Shown: positions 1 to 11,360 of the stretch, piece by piece
Layout of the letters: each line of letters begins with the position of its first letter
Numbering within the stretch: position 1 is the first letter of the stretch
DNA from: Bettongia penicillata ogilbyi
Lineage: Eukaryota; Chordata; Mammalia; Diprotodontia; Potoroidae
Length of the DNA: 64,000 nt
Assembly (NCBI GenBank): GCA_023548195.1
Contig: JAJHZJ010000220.1
Location: 2,239,279-2,303,278 of the forward strand
Direction of reading: 5' to 3'
The notes under the pieces: generated by a model
Seen by the model: only the letters and a program-made list of their open reading frames with translations
The model's database searches: none
What the model was told of the DNA's origin: nothing
Translations under genes and position numbers: made by a program

Positions 1-116
1 TTTTGCCCTTAGTACCTAAGATATTGGGACTGTTTTCCTTTACAATTACTTTAAATATGATGTCTAGTCTCTTTTCAGATCATAGTATCCAGATAATAAA
101 ATAATTCTTAAATTAC
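1..116 (-). repeat. L1/HAL1 ORF1 fragment, exact copy of 2181-2296
   Basis: All 116 bases are identical to 2181-2296. In the second copy the sequence continues naturally into more antisense ORF1, whereas here it stops at 116 and is followed by unrelated L1-like sequence. The segment corresponds to the ORF1 stretch just downstream of the ENR...NL.I.GLPE region seen in the 4.4-7.0 kb HAL1. The copy may extend left beyond the window. It reads as the tail of an upstream duplicate unit. Confidence 0.9.
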
Positions 117-249
117 AGGTTTCAAATTTAGCAAATTCCCATAGTCCTTTATGGTTGATATGAGGCTAGCATATAAAATTCTAATTCTACTTCTCCATTC
201 TCTTTGTGCTTAGCAAAATGAAAACAATTTAGACTTCTATATTTTTGAG

Positions 250-870
250 AGCAGTATATCTTTCAGCACTAATGAATTTTTATGTAAGAGTTAATGACTA
301 TTATACAGATCTCATATCTTTTTGATGGATTAAAATGGTGATTCTTACTCCATCACAATCATAAATCACAATTTGTTTAGTCATTCCATATTTGGTAGGC
401 ATTCCCTCAGTTTCAATTATTTGTCACTACAAAAAGAGTAGCTATAAATGTTTTTCTATATATATATATATAGGCCATTTTCCTTTTTCTTCGATTTCTT
501 TAGGATACAGACATAGTATTTGTATTGTTGGTTCAAAGGGAGTGCACAGTTTTGTAGCCCTTTTTGCACTGTTTAAATTGTCCTCCAAAATGGTTGGACC
601 AGTATGCAAGTACATCAAAAATTCATTAGTCTATCTATTTTATTTTGCCACTTCCCCTCCAGTATTTATGATTTCTAATAACTGTGAGATATTACCTCAG
701 AGTTGTTTTAATTTGCATTTCTCTAATCATTAGTTATTTTGAAGCATTTTAAAATAAGACTAGAATAACTTTGATTTCTTCTGAAATTTCTTCTGAAAAC
801 TCTGTTAACATCTCTTGACCATTTATCAATTGGAAAATGGTATTATTTTTTATAAATTTGAATTAGTTTC
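250..870 (-). mobile_element. Decayed L1 ORF2 3' end, antisense
   Basis: The segment aligns by eye with the antisense L1 ORF2 C-terminal region at 32160-32820: the same order of blocks around 'ccattt...gatgggcat', 'ggatacagac', the 'ggttcaaagg' block and 'tttgcatttctctaat'. It is heavily mutated and has no usable frame. A short (TA)n run lies near 459-474. Bases 117-250 lead into it and may be its 3' untranslated part. Confidence 0.65.
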
Positions 871-909
871 ATACATAATTAAGAAATGAGGTCTTTGTAA
901 GAGAAACAG

Positions 910-2340
910 TGTAAAATCTTTTGATATTACTTTGTTTACAGTACCTTCTAGCAAAATATAATTTCCATGATTATCTTTTAATTAAGTTTGCTTTTGTTTT
1001 GTCTGAGATGTTTGATAGCCTTGTTTTTTTTGTTTTTTTAACTTTACCTGAAGAATAATACATTCTAGTCCAGTCCTGACTTTAGCTCTCTTTGTAGTCT
1101 TTGTGTTTCTATCTCTTGTAAACAACGTATTACTTTATTTCTACTTTCTAATCCATTCTGCTATCAAGTTCCTTTTGATAAATGAGTTCATATCATTCAC
1201 ATTCACAGATATGATAACTGTGTATTTCCCTCTGTCTTCTCTTTCTCTCTGTCTGTCCTGTCCCTCTTCAAGAGTCTCTTTTCCTTCTCACCACTGCCTC
1301 CCTTAATCTGTCTTCACTTTAATTATCCTCCTCATTTTAACATTTTCTTTCCCTTCCAACTTCCCTGTTGAGTAAGCTTAATTTTTTTATCCAACCATGT
1401 TTATTCTTCCCTCCCTGAACTAATTCTAAGAGTGAGGTTCAAGCATTGTCAGTCATACCCTTCCCATATTTACTCTTCCACAGCAAAAGCTTTTCCATAC
1501 ATGCCTCCTTTTTGTAAGATAATTTTCCCAATTCTTTCATTTCCTTCTTCCTTCTTCCAGTGCATCCCTCTTTTCTAAACTTTCATTTTCCTATTTTAAG
1601 ATCATCCCAACATAATCAAGTTATGCCCATGTCCTTTGTCTATATAGACTCTCTCTAACTTCCCTAATAATGATGAAATTCTTAGGCATTCTATCTTAGG
1701 TATTACATTTTCCCATGTTGAAATATATAATCAGTTTAATTGTATTAGGTCTCTTATAATTTTTCTTTCATATTTGTCTCTTTTATATTTTTCTTGAGTC
1801 TTACGTTTGAATATCAGATTTTCTATTCAGCTCTGATCTTTTCATCAAAAATGATTTAAAGTCTTCCATTTCATTAAATACCCATTTTTTCCCCTCTGAA
1901 GCATTATATTAAGTTTGGTAGATAGGTTACTTTTTGTTGTAATTTTAGCTCCTTTGCCTTCCAGAATATCATATTCCAAGTGTTCTGCTTCTTTAACATG
2001 GTAGCTACTAAATCTTGTATGATCCTAACTGTTCTCTATGATAGTTGAATGATGTATTTCTGGCAGCTTGCACTATTTTCTCCCTGATCTGGGAACTCTG
2101 GAATTTGGCTATAATAATCCTAGGAGTTTTTATATTGAAATTTCTTGAATGAGATGGTCATGGGATTGTTTAAATTTCCATTTTGCCCTTAGTACCTAAG
2201 ATATTGGGACTGTTTTCCTTTACAATTACTTTAAATATGATGTCTAGTCTCTTTTCAGATCATAGTATCCAGATAATAAAATAATTCTTAAATTACGTCT
2301 CCTTAATCTATTTTCCAGATCATGCTCTATGAGGCATTAT
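910..2340 (-). mobile_element. Old L1/HAL1-type element: ORF1 plus 3' region, antisense
   Basis: From left to right this holds a CT-rich 3' region with the block 'cattcacattcacagatatg', then antisense ORF1. Around 1800-2340 the ORF1 part matches the ORF1 C-terminal half of the 4.4-7.0 kb copy in the same order, including the region around the 'ctattttccag' block. No ORF2 sequence lies between ORF1 and the 3' region, as in HAL1 elements. It is strongly diverged and has no intact frame. The right boundary is not clear. Confidence 0.65.
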
Positions 2341-2344
2341 TGCA

Positions 2345-2985
2345 AAGTTTTGGGGTTTTTTTGTAAGGGAATGTTAAGAGAGTTCAGCTACATAGCTGTT
2401 ACCTTAGCTCTGTTCGTTATTACTATTTCAGCATCTATTAGTGCTATCCTTAAGAATTGCCTAGGAAAACTCTTTTAGATAAAGTAAAGGTAACCTATAT
2501 ATGCCCTTTGAGAAAGTGCCAAAAGATGAGCAGCAATGCCTACCTCAGGACTGAGGAGCTATGTGCAGACTTTATTCTTTGCATGGAGAGAATTTGTTTC
2601 CTACTGGAGCAACAAATATGCTTGACCAATAGGTGATACACCTTCCACTAGATTTTAATGGTTAATATTTTACTTGGCATCAAATGGTAAAGGAGAGTCA
2701 GAAAGGTGGATGAAATTTGGTTGGTATCCAATGGAACTAGTAACTTTTTTCGTTGAGTCTCATGAATAGACATGGAAAGGCCTTGGTATTTTTAATGTTA
2801 TATTGAACATGAGGAGAATGTAGAAGAGATTGTTCCTGTGGGGGCCCAATGATGGTCCTCTTGGTGTATCTTCATGTGAACCCATTTACTATGTGGAATG
2901 GAATGACACAGTTCTTCTGGTTCTTTGGTAAATGCAGCTTACAAATCTATATGGAACACTGACACATTTGTGTTGATACAGATGT
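2345..2985. other. Unassigned sequence
   Basis: I recognise no repeat, RNA gene or coding frame here. The first 100 bases could be a further decayed piece of the L1-type element to the left. Confidence 0.5.
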
Positions 2986-2987
2986 CT

Positions 2988-3245
2988 TCTTGTTTGTTTA
3001 GTCATTTTTGCAGTTATGTCCAATTTGCCATGATCCCTTAGGGGATTTTATTGGCAAAGATCTCAAAGTGGTTTGCTGTTTCCTTCTCCAGCTCATTTTA
3101 CAGATGAAGAAATGGAAAAAAGAAAACTGGGTTAAGGAACTTGCCCAGGATTACACAGCAGTAAATGTCTGAAGCCAGATCTGAACTCACAATTTCCTAA
3201 CTGTAGGCTACATGATCTATCCATTGCCTTGTCTAATTGCCTCCA
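2988..3245 (-). mobile_element. Mar-1-type CORE-SINE with RTE/BovB-like tail
   Basis: On the minus strand the order is a tRNA-like head ending near 3245, a CORE/MIR-like body with 'cttcatctgtaaaatgag', then 'ctggagaaggaaacagcaaa' and a tail resembling the RTE/BovB 3' end ('gggatcatggcaaattggac'). This architecture is that of Mar-1 CORE-SINEs of marsupials. It is old, with many substitutions and no internal frame. Confidence 0.8.
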
Positions 3246-3249
3246 AACA

Positions 3250-3572
3250 GACATAGGTTACAGAATGTGTTACCCATTAAATTTTATGTGCAGCAACATC
3301 AGTTTGCCCAGTTTTTGTTTGTTTCTTTATTTGTTTTTTGCAGACCTCATAATCATGATCATGAGGACCACGAATAAAACATCTGAATGTTTGAATTCCA
3401 TTTCATCACATATTTTACGTTTTTTTTTTTCTCCTTGAAATTGCATTTCATTATTCTACTGTTGAGAGGGATATGGTCAGAGAAAATATTGACTTATATG
3501 TAGTATCTTGCAGATTGATAGTCAGAGGGATCCAAAATCTAGGAATCAGTTGTTACAATATGATACAATAAA
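3250..3572. other. Unassigned sequence
   Basis: AT-rich sequence with a T run at 3420-3430. Nothing recognised. Confidence 0.5.
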
Positions 3573-3720
3573 AATTTGTAAATAAATATGTACCAGCAAG
3601 CACTGTGCTAAGTTCTGGAGATACAGATAAGAAAGATAATACCCACCTCAAGGAATTTTTAATCTAATATGAGAATGCAATACCATTCAGCAGCTGAATG
3701 CAGGAGATGTAGAGAGCACC
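3573..3720 (-). mobile_element. LINE-2 3' end fragment, antisense
   Basis: Contains the antisense L2 3'-end pattern: 'aataaatatgtacc', 'gcactgtgctaagttctgg', 'agatacag', then 'cctcaaggaatttttaatct'. It matches the same pattern at 7680, 25060, 55470 and 60490. Confidence 0.7.
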
Positions 3721-3724
3721 AAAG

Positions 3725-4349
3725 AGTACTAGTGAGAGGCATGATGAGTATGATACTGGAGTTGAAACCAAGAACAACAGCTGTTGAATATGAAGAGATA
3801 GTGGACATTTTTAACCCTCTACAAAAGAAGGCTATGAAGAGTTTTTTCCTTCCCTCTCTAATCAGAAGTAACTGAAGATATCGATGAGATATGAATAGCA
3901 ATCCTGGAGTAATCTCTATGATGAGGAGTTTTTTGGTGATGTTATCCTTTTTTTTCAAGTTTTTATTGATTTGTAAAGTTTCTACTTTTTTTGGATCAAG
4001 CTTTATGTTTATGAAAGTTCACCAGAGATGATAGGGAGAAGGGTTGAAGAGCTTCTCTTTTCACTCCTACAGGATTTTCTAAATTATGATCTTACAAATA
4101 CTATAGCTTTGTATTGCTAATGAGTCAGAAGGGGGAAACTTGGAGAAAACTGATCTTTTCACATAGTTTCAATTATCTTCCTTCCTTCCTTTTCTTCTCC
4201 GACTTCCATATGCTTATATGAGGCTTGCCATGGTATATATGAATGACATAGGGGGTATGATCTGGGACACAACCAGGCAATGTAAATTTCATTGTGTAAG
4301 AGGAACCTGCTAATGTATAGTCATCTCTATTTCTAGATCCTAATATTGG
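3725..4349. other. Unassigned sequence
   Basis: No repeat or gene recognised. Open frames on both strands overlap the L2 fragment and show no family resemblance. Confidence 0.5.
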
Positions 4350-5214
4350 AAAATATCAATATTCTTTTTTTTTTGAAATTTTAATGCTTATTCATTTATT
4401 TTTAGTTTTCAATATTCATTTCCACAAAATTTTGAGATCCAATTTTTCTCCCCATCTCTCCTCTCCTCCCACCCCATAGCACCTTACATTCTGATTATCT
4501 CTTCCCTCAGTGTGCCCTCCCTTCTATCATATCCCATCTTTCCCTTATCCCCATCTTCTCCCTTCTCTTATAGGGCAAGATAGATTTCTGTACCCCATTA
4601 CTGGTATTTCTTATTTCCAAGTTGTATGCAGAAATAATTCTCAACATTTGTTTTTAATACTTTGAATTCCATCTTCTCTCTCTTTCTCATTCCCCACCCA
4701 TTCCCACTGAGAAGGCAAGCAATTCAATACAGGTCATACATGTGCACTTAATTCTGCAAAAGACCTTCATAATAGTCATGTTGTGTAAGACTAACTATAT
4801 TTCCCTCCATCCTACCCTGTGCCCATTTATTCTATTCTCTCCTTTGATCTTGTCCCTCCCCAAAAGTGTTTACTTCTAATTGCTCCCTTCTCCCATTTGC
4901 CCGCCTTTCCATCATCTTCCTCACCCCACTTGTCCCCTTCTCCCCTACTTTCCTGTAGTGTAAGATAAATTTTCATACCAAATTGAGTGAGCATGTTATT
5001 TCCTTCTTAAGCCTGTGAAAAGAATAAGCTTCACTTTTCCTCTCTTGCCTCCTCCCTTTTCTTCTCCATTGAAAAAGATTTTTCTTATTTCTTTTACGCG
5101 TGATAATTTGCCCCATTCCATTTCTTTTTTTCTCCTCCCAATATATACCTCTCTCAATCCTTAATTTTATTTTTTATAAATGTCATCCCTTCTTATTCAA
5201 CTCAACCTGTGCTC

Positions 5215-5240
5215 TGTGTGTGTGTGTGTGTGTGTGTATA
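5215..5240. repeat. (TG)n microsatellite inside HAL1
   Basis: A pure TG run of about 25 bp in the HAL1 3' region. It lies at the same element position as microsatellites in the copies at 33.8, 46.6 and 58.0 kb. Confidence 0.95.
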
Positions 5241-5369
5241 ATTACACCAACTATCCAAATACTGAGAAAAATCTCAAGAGTTACAAATATTATCTTTCTG
5301 TGTAGTAATGTAAACAGTTCAACTTTAGGAAGTCCTTTATGATTTCTCTTTTCTGTTTACCTTTTCATG

Positions 5370-6386
5370 CTTCTCTTGATTCTTGTGTTTGAAAGTCAAA
5401 TTTGCTCTTCACTTCTGGTCTTTTTATCAATGATGCTTGAAACTACTCTCTACCATTGAATGACCATTTTTTCCCTGAAGTATTATACTCAGTTTTGCTG
5501 GGCAGGTGATTCTTGGTTTTAATCCTAGTTCCTTTTACTTCTGAAATATCATATTCCAAGTCCTTCAATCCCTTAATGCAGAAGTTGCCAGATCCTGTGT
5601 TATCCTGATTGTATTTCCAAAGTACTCAAATTGTTTCTTTCTAGTTGCTTGCAATATTTTTTTCCTTGGCTTGGGAACTCTGAAGTCTGGCTGCAATATT
5701 CCTAGGCATTTCTCAATTAGAATCTCTTTCAGGAGGTGATTGGTGGATTCTTTCAATATTTATTTTACCCTCTGGTTCTAGAATATCAGGGCAGTTTTCC
5801 TTGATAATTTCATGAAAGATAATGTCTAGGCTCTTTTTTTGGTCATGGCTTTCAGGTAGTCCCATAATTTTTAAATTGTCTTTCCTGGCTCTATTTTCCA
5901 TGTCAGTTTTTTTTCAAGTGAGATGTTTCACATTATCTTCTATTTCTTTCATTCTTTTGGTTTTGTTTTGTAATTTCTTGGTTTATAATAAAGTCATTAG
6001 TTTCCATCTGTTTCACTCTCATTTTTAAAGACCTATTTTCTTCAGTGAGCTGTTGAACCTTCTTTTCTATTTGGCTGATTCTGCTTTTTAAAGCATTCTT
6101 CTCCCCACTGGCTTTTTGGACCTCTTTTTCCCAATTGAGTTAGCCTATTTTTAAAGGTGTTGTTTTCTTTAGCATTTTTTTCAGTCTCCTTTAGCAAACC
6201 ATTGACTCAGTTTTCATGGTCTTCCACGGACTGAGATCATTGTATATTTATTTTGGAGGTACTCGATGAAGAAACTTTGACTTGCTCTGACAGTATGCAT
6301 TGATCTTCTTCCTCTGAAAGGATGGAGGGAAATATCTGTTCACTGAGAACCTAACCTTCTATAATGTTTTCCCCCCTTTTTGGCAT
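5370..6386 (-). pseudogene. HAL1 ORF1 (L1 ORF1p-like RNA-binding protein), degenerate
   Basis: The minus-strand frame at 5713-5901 encodes ENRARKDNLKIMGLPESHDQ, the start of the L1 ORF1p RNA-recognition domain. The frame at 5565-5756 encodes the KKQFEYFGNTIRITQDL segment of the C-terminal domain. The upstream part (about 6000-6280) corresponds to the coiled-coil region. L1 ORF1p is a trimeric RNA-binding chaperone of the retrotransposition particle. The reading frame is broken several times. The start at 6386 is the first ATG after the 5' UTR and is a guess. Confidence 0.8.
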
Positions 6387-6984
6387 TTTTCTAGCTAGTT
6401 ACTTGACTTTTTAATCCTTGTCAAGAGGATGGTCCCAGTGTTTCTTTTCACAGCAGGATCATGCTCAGGGCTATGATTCAGATCAGCTGTTCAAATTCCC
6501 CAGGGGCTTTAGACTCAGGGCTTCACAAATGGATGCTGCAGCTGTCACCACCACTGCTGCTGCCACCGCCTGGTACCAAGTCTAGGGGGGACCCTGCTCC
6601 CCTCTCACACAGTTGGAAAAGCCCTCTCACTGACCTTTGAAGCTTTCTTTGTTGCTTATGAGTTGAGGGATCTGAGAACCTCCCCTGCTACTGGAGATTC
6701 TGCCCTGAGTCCTGTTCCAGTCCCATTCTTCTTGGTGCCATATGGTCAAGGCTTGTCTCTGCTCTAGTCTATGCCCTATGTGATAGACCTTTCTTGGCAG
6801 CCTTCCAAGTTACCTTTCTCTGCAAATCTCTTTCATTCTGTCATTCTATGTCTTCTACTGCTCTAGAATTTGTTGGGAATCATTTTTTACAGGTATTTTG
6901 TGGGCTATGGGGAAGAGGTAGAGTATGTGCATCTTGCTACTCCACCATCTTGGCTCTGCCCCCAAAATATCAATATTCTTAAGA

Positions 6985-7675
6985 CACTAGAGTAGGATGG
7001 TGTATGGGGGGAGAATGTAACCTAAAGTAAGGAAATAATACATACCTTCTACACACTAAATGATACATTCATCTCATAAGGTAAGATATAATACAGCTGG
7101 CAAGGTCTATTCTTAACATAGGGGCAATGGGGCAAAGCAATCTTAGGACTAGTCCAGGGTTATAGGGTTCTCAAGTTGGCTCATGGATCAAGATTCAGCT
7201 GCTATTTTCTTTCAATATTATTGATCAGTATCCTTGAGTGTAGGGACCCAGTTAAACATTGGTACATACAAGAACAGTTGGGAAAAAGTTACTCATCTAC
7301 AATACCCCAGTCATTTTGCAGTCAGTGAATCCTAGTGGCATTGAACTTATCATAAGCAATACATAACAAACATTAAGGTCCTATCAGTAAAAATCTTCCA
7401 AATTACCAAATACATCTTTTAAATTGACAGCCTACTTTACATTCTGATTACAGCCCAACTATTTTCATTTAGTCTGAATTGCTGTCTTATGTTCTCTTCT
7501 CTTATATTTGTACAGGAGATAATTACTACCAGTAGGGAGATCTGAATGAATTTAGTATCAAATCTACTCTTAATAAACTGCTGTAAAGTACTGTATTTTC
7601 ATCTGTTTCTTAAAAACAAAGGGAATCATATAACTTTAGTTCCTCTATATAGGGAAAGGTTAGATGCACAAATTT
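6985..7675. other. Unassigned sequence
   Basis: No recognisable repeat, RNA or coding exon. Confidence 0.5.
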
Positions 7676-7677
7676 AT

Positions 7678-7960
7678 AATATTCAATCAGTCAATAAATA
7701 TTTATTAAGCACCTATATGCCAGGCACTGTTCTAAAAGCTGGAGAAACAAGAATTGCAAAAGAGAACTCCTGCCCTGAGGGAGGTCAAAATCTAATAGGT
7801 GAAGACAACATATAAAAAGAGACTAAAAAAGAAGGGAAAGCAGATGGCTAGAAGAGGGAATACCCAGAATGCGCCAGAGTAGAGAGAGGATGATGAAATG
7901 CTAAGTGAAAATTATGAGTTGTCTACCTTGGGTCCCCTCCATAAATAAAGTATTGAAAGA
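7678..7960 (-). mobile_element. LINE-2 3' end fragment, antisense
   Basis: Shows the pattern 'aataaatatttattaagc', 'gccaggcactgttctaaaag', 'ctggagaaac', then 'tgccctgagggaggtcaaaa' and 'agacaacat'. The open frame at 7546-7815 is a chance frame through it. Confidence 0.8.
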
Positions 7961-7964
7961 AAGC

Positions 7965-8486
7965 TCTCTGATGTCCACCCTCTTCTATTTCTAATGAGAG
8001 GGCAGGAGAAAACAGAAAGAGAAAGGGTTTGAGAAAGTGGCAGAGTAGATCTGACACAAGTCCAAGTTAAGTTCCATTGTGTATTTAAGTTATAATTAGT
8101 CAGATGCTTTAAAGTATCACCAAAGTAAATTTCATAACTGCCATTTTCAGAGGACCTCTGAACATCTATTAAAATAAAGAAGTATTTTTGATTTTCATTT
8201 GTTTTTAAGATTAAAATTCAAGGTGTTTCTGACATTTAGTCTTCTTTCTTCTACTTAACAGTTGACGACCATCACTGAAGTTTTCTCAATAGCATTCACA
8301 ATAACTATCAAAATGGAGGATCTTGATTATTCTTCCTTCTGTTGTAATATTGGATTTGAGGTCCCTAGTTTAAGATTTATATTAATGCCAAGTTAATTGT
8401 ACCTTTTTTGATCCTGCCTTATTATTATTATTACAGCTTTTCCAGATCATCTGTATATATTACTCTTAATTTTATTTCTTCCTTTT

Positions 8487-8488
<2 letters not shown>
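7965..8488. other. Unassigned sequence
   Basis: Nothing recognised. Includes short ATT repeats near 8423-8433. Confidence 0.5.

Positions 8489-8522
<34 letters not shown>
8489..8522. repeat. (GT)17 microsatellite
   Basis: Uninterrupted GT dinucleotide run of 34 bp. Confidence 0.98.
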
Positions 8523-8523
<1 letters not shown>

Positions 8524-9584
8524 CCAACTGCATTATTGGTTGAATTTCTTCATCCTCCCTGTTTTTCTCTCTCTTAAAAATTGTATGCATTTCTGAGAAT
8601 TAGACTAGTGCATTTTTCCCTATATCATTATAAGTAACTCCTTGTGCTGAGGTTGAATTAACTTCTTTTTTTTTAGGTTCATGTGGTGTATGCTCTTTGC
8701 CAAATTTCTCAAATCAATCAATTCCTATACTCATATTGGTTCCTACTGAGAAATGAAACTATTCCCAATTAAATTATATTAATTTTCCAGAATCACATCC
8801 TCAATAGATAAAACCTAATCTATTCCCAGGGTATTTTCTTCCACTATAGCTATTTTTTAGAGGTTGAAAAAAGTTTCCTTTTTAAGTTAGTGATGAAATA
8901 TTAAAGGACAATATCTACTATGAATAGGGATTAATACAAACAACCAGTAGAAATAAACCATGCCTTTAACAAAGTTTTGCTTTGAACATTTAAGACAAAG
9001 GAATCAAATCTCTTTTAAATTTTGATAATTAGCTCTCCCAAATACATTTTTATATCTTTGAAGACAATGTGAGATTAGAGCTTAAAAGATTTCCTATACC
9101 CAAAAATCTTGATGGGAAAGAGTTAGAAAAGAGTGTGAGAAAAACTAAGCCAGGTTGCAAATATTTAAATGTCTTAATTTTGCATTTTCCAATGTTTAGT
9201 AAACAATATTCAAAATTTTCAATATGAAATTCAGCATGAACTCAATTTTAAAACTTTTAAAATTTGCAAATTTATATTGACAAGAACATACCTGACATGG
9301 AATCTTCCTGGGATTCATAGATTTATTCTGTAATCAACAATCTTAGAAATAAAAAAGTATTTCTCCATATTTTTTTTTTGTTGTTGTTGTTGCTCTAGCA
9401 GGATAGGCAAAGATGAAAGAAAGAAATCTCTACTCAAATTGGGTTCCAATTTCCACTCAATTCTTTGGGGAAGTTCTCCTACTATAAAATCCTATTTCTT
9501 TTACACTTGCTCCTACTGCACTAGGAACCTCTTTCCTTCTCTATGGACAAATTTAGTCATGCAAACAAGCACTCATGAAATAAA
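8523..9584. other. Unassigned AT-rich sequence
   Basis: About 1 kb without a recognised repeat apart from short T and TTG runs near 9370-9392. No coding signal seen. Confidence 0.5.
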
Positions 9585-9627
9585 ACATACACACACACAC
9601 AAAACACACACACACACACACACACCC
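9585..9627. repeat. (AC)n microsatellite, interrupted
   Basis: AC runs on both sides of an A-rich interruption at 9601-9604. Confidence 0.95.
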
Positions 9628-9629
9628 TT

Positions 9630-10765
9630 TTTACTGTAATTTTTTAATTTGTACAACCAATATGGCAATGCAGTTGTTATTTAATCTCTACTTGTCTCCT
9701 CAGCCTTTTATTCCAGGATCTATTCCAATTTGTTTTTGGCTAGCTCTTACTATAGTACTTAAATGAAAATTGTCTCTCTCATCTCTTTCTTTAACAGACA
9801 GTTAAACTATTTCAAATGGATTTTTATTTTCCTTCCAAAACATCAATAAAGACGTTGAGCTAAATATTCACTTTTTCTTTGAATGCCTTTGAGATATTAT
9901 TTGGAATTCTTTTTTTAAGTACACAATTTTATCTAGATCAATGAATTTTTTCTTTGTTACAACCCAATCATCCTCATTATACCAATAAATTTGAACTATA
10001 ATAATGTTCACAATGCACACATAACACAGCACTGTCCCTTTAGACAGCAAAATTACAGGTGTACAGCTCTGTTCCTATGACCAAAGTTTAAATGAATTTT
10101 TTCACTTAAGGAAGATGAAAACAAACTAAATGACCTACAAGGTAACCATATGAATTATATGTGTCCTTTCTTCCTGGGGCTCCAGGTAGGAGACATAGAC
10201 AGATATGAGTGCCAATATCTCACAGAAGATCTCACACATGAGCACCAATATCTCTCAGTAGATTCATGAGGACAAAAGTCACTAACTCAGAGAAGAGCTT
10301 GCTGTGTTTCAAAAGCAATGTCTGGAAGTGACAGTGAAAAATAAGGAGGGTCCTGACCCAGTTTACCAATAAACCATGAAAGAGCTTCCAGAATTAGATA
10401 TGCAAGAAAATGTAATGAGTATGAAAAGAAAAGGCTTAAAATTAAGTTGTTTGTTCTGGTAGGGAAAATGGAAGAGGAGGGCAGATAATAGCAACCAGAG
10501 AGTATTAGGACTAAAGGAAATTGGGAGGAAAGATTGAGAAACATTAAGAAAATAGTAACACTTGCCAAATTGCACAGAGATTTAGGAAAAGAGAAATTGG
10601 AATTTGTAATCTATAGGATGAGGCTATTATACATTAACTGAATCACATCATTGGTTGCTCATTATCTCTTTTTTTGTATGATGCCCTCCAACAATCCTAG
10701 AATATGGGCTTAGTGACTATCTGGGCTTAAGTTGCTATTAAGGTAGGAATAGTTGTGTTTTTATA
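9630..10765. other. Unassigned sequence with a short imperfect direct repeat
   Basis: No transposon or gene recognised. Bases 10205-10230 and 10239-10264 are an imperfect direct repeat containing 'caatatctc'. Minus-strand frames at 10287-10575 have no recognisable homology. Confidence 0.5.
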
Positions 10766-10766
10766 T

Positions 10767-11360
10767 CAGAGATTGCCAAACTTATTTGACCTCTGACTCC
10801 TTTAAAAATACCCAGCACTGCCTTGGAAATCTACTTTCTTTAAGCCTTGAATTTTTTTTTTTTTTGAAATTTGTGTCATTTCAAAAAATATAAATGACAT
10901 CTTAAATTTAATAATTTCTTATAAACTTGTAAGGATTTTTCCTCCATTTAAATTTTAATGATATGATATTGCATGATTTAACTGTATAGTTATCATAAGG
11001 TTAACAAGTCATTACACACATATATTTCTGCCAATGCATGCCGGACTTCCCAACAGTGTGCTACACACTTGCCTGCCATCACTTGCTTGTTAAGCCTTGT
11101 CATTGGACTTGATCACTGATTGGTTATAACTTGCATTTGTGGGATTTTTGGGGAAAATAATGTAATCATTCTGACCTTAACTCTATTACATAATTGATGA
11201 AACATGTATGAAAAGTTTTTCAAAATTTTTTTCACTTCTTTATGCTTCTATCACTGCCTTATTTTTATTTAACACCCTATAGTTGCACCCAAGGCTCATA
11301 TTGCCCCAAACATTCCAGTGCCCTCCCAGAGGGCAACATCACAAACTCTGGGAACCTCTG
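10767..11360. mobile_element. Short non-autonomous hAT-like DNA transposon
   Basis: Begins 'cagagattgccaaactta' and ends with the complement of 'cagaggttcccagagttt', so the termini are imperfect inverted repeats (about 13 of 17 positions). The right end has the 'gccctcccagagggcaac' block typical of Charlie-like hAT elements in marsupials. Length is 594 bp with no transposase frame. No clear 8-bp target duplication survives: the left flank is ttttatat and the right flank tatgtatc. Confidence 0.7.

Larger units (their letters stand above)
4350..6980 (-). mobile_element. Full-length HAL1 (ORF1-only L1) with target-site duplication
   Basis: The 17-bp target-site duplication aaaatatcaatattctt occurs at 4350-4366 and 6964-6980 and bounds an element of 2,597 bp (4367-6963). 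Read on the minus strand it starts with 'gggggcagagccaagatgg', has a GC-richer 5' UTR of about 570 bp, a degenerate ORF1 (about 6386 to 5370), a 3' region of about 1 kb and an A-rich tail complementary to 4367-4374. No reverse transcriptase, endonuclease or other ORF2 sequence is present. Both ends and the duplication survive, so the absence of ORF2 is a property of the inserted element and not truncation. It must have used the enzyme of a full L1. Confidence 0.9.
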
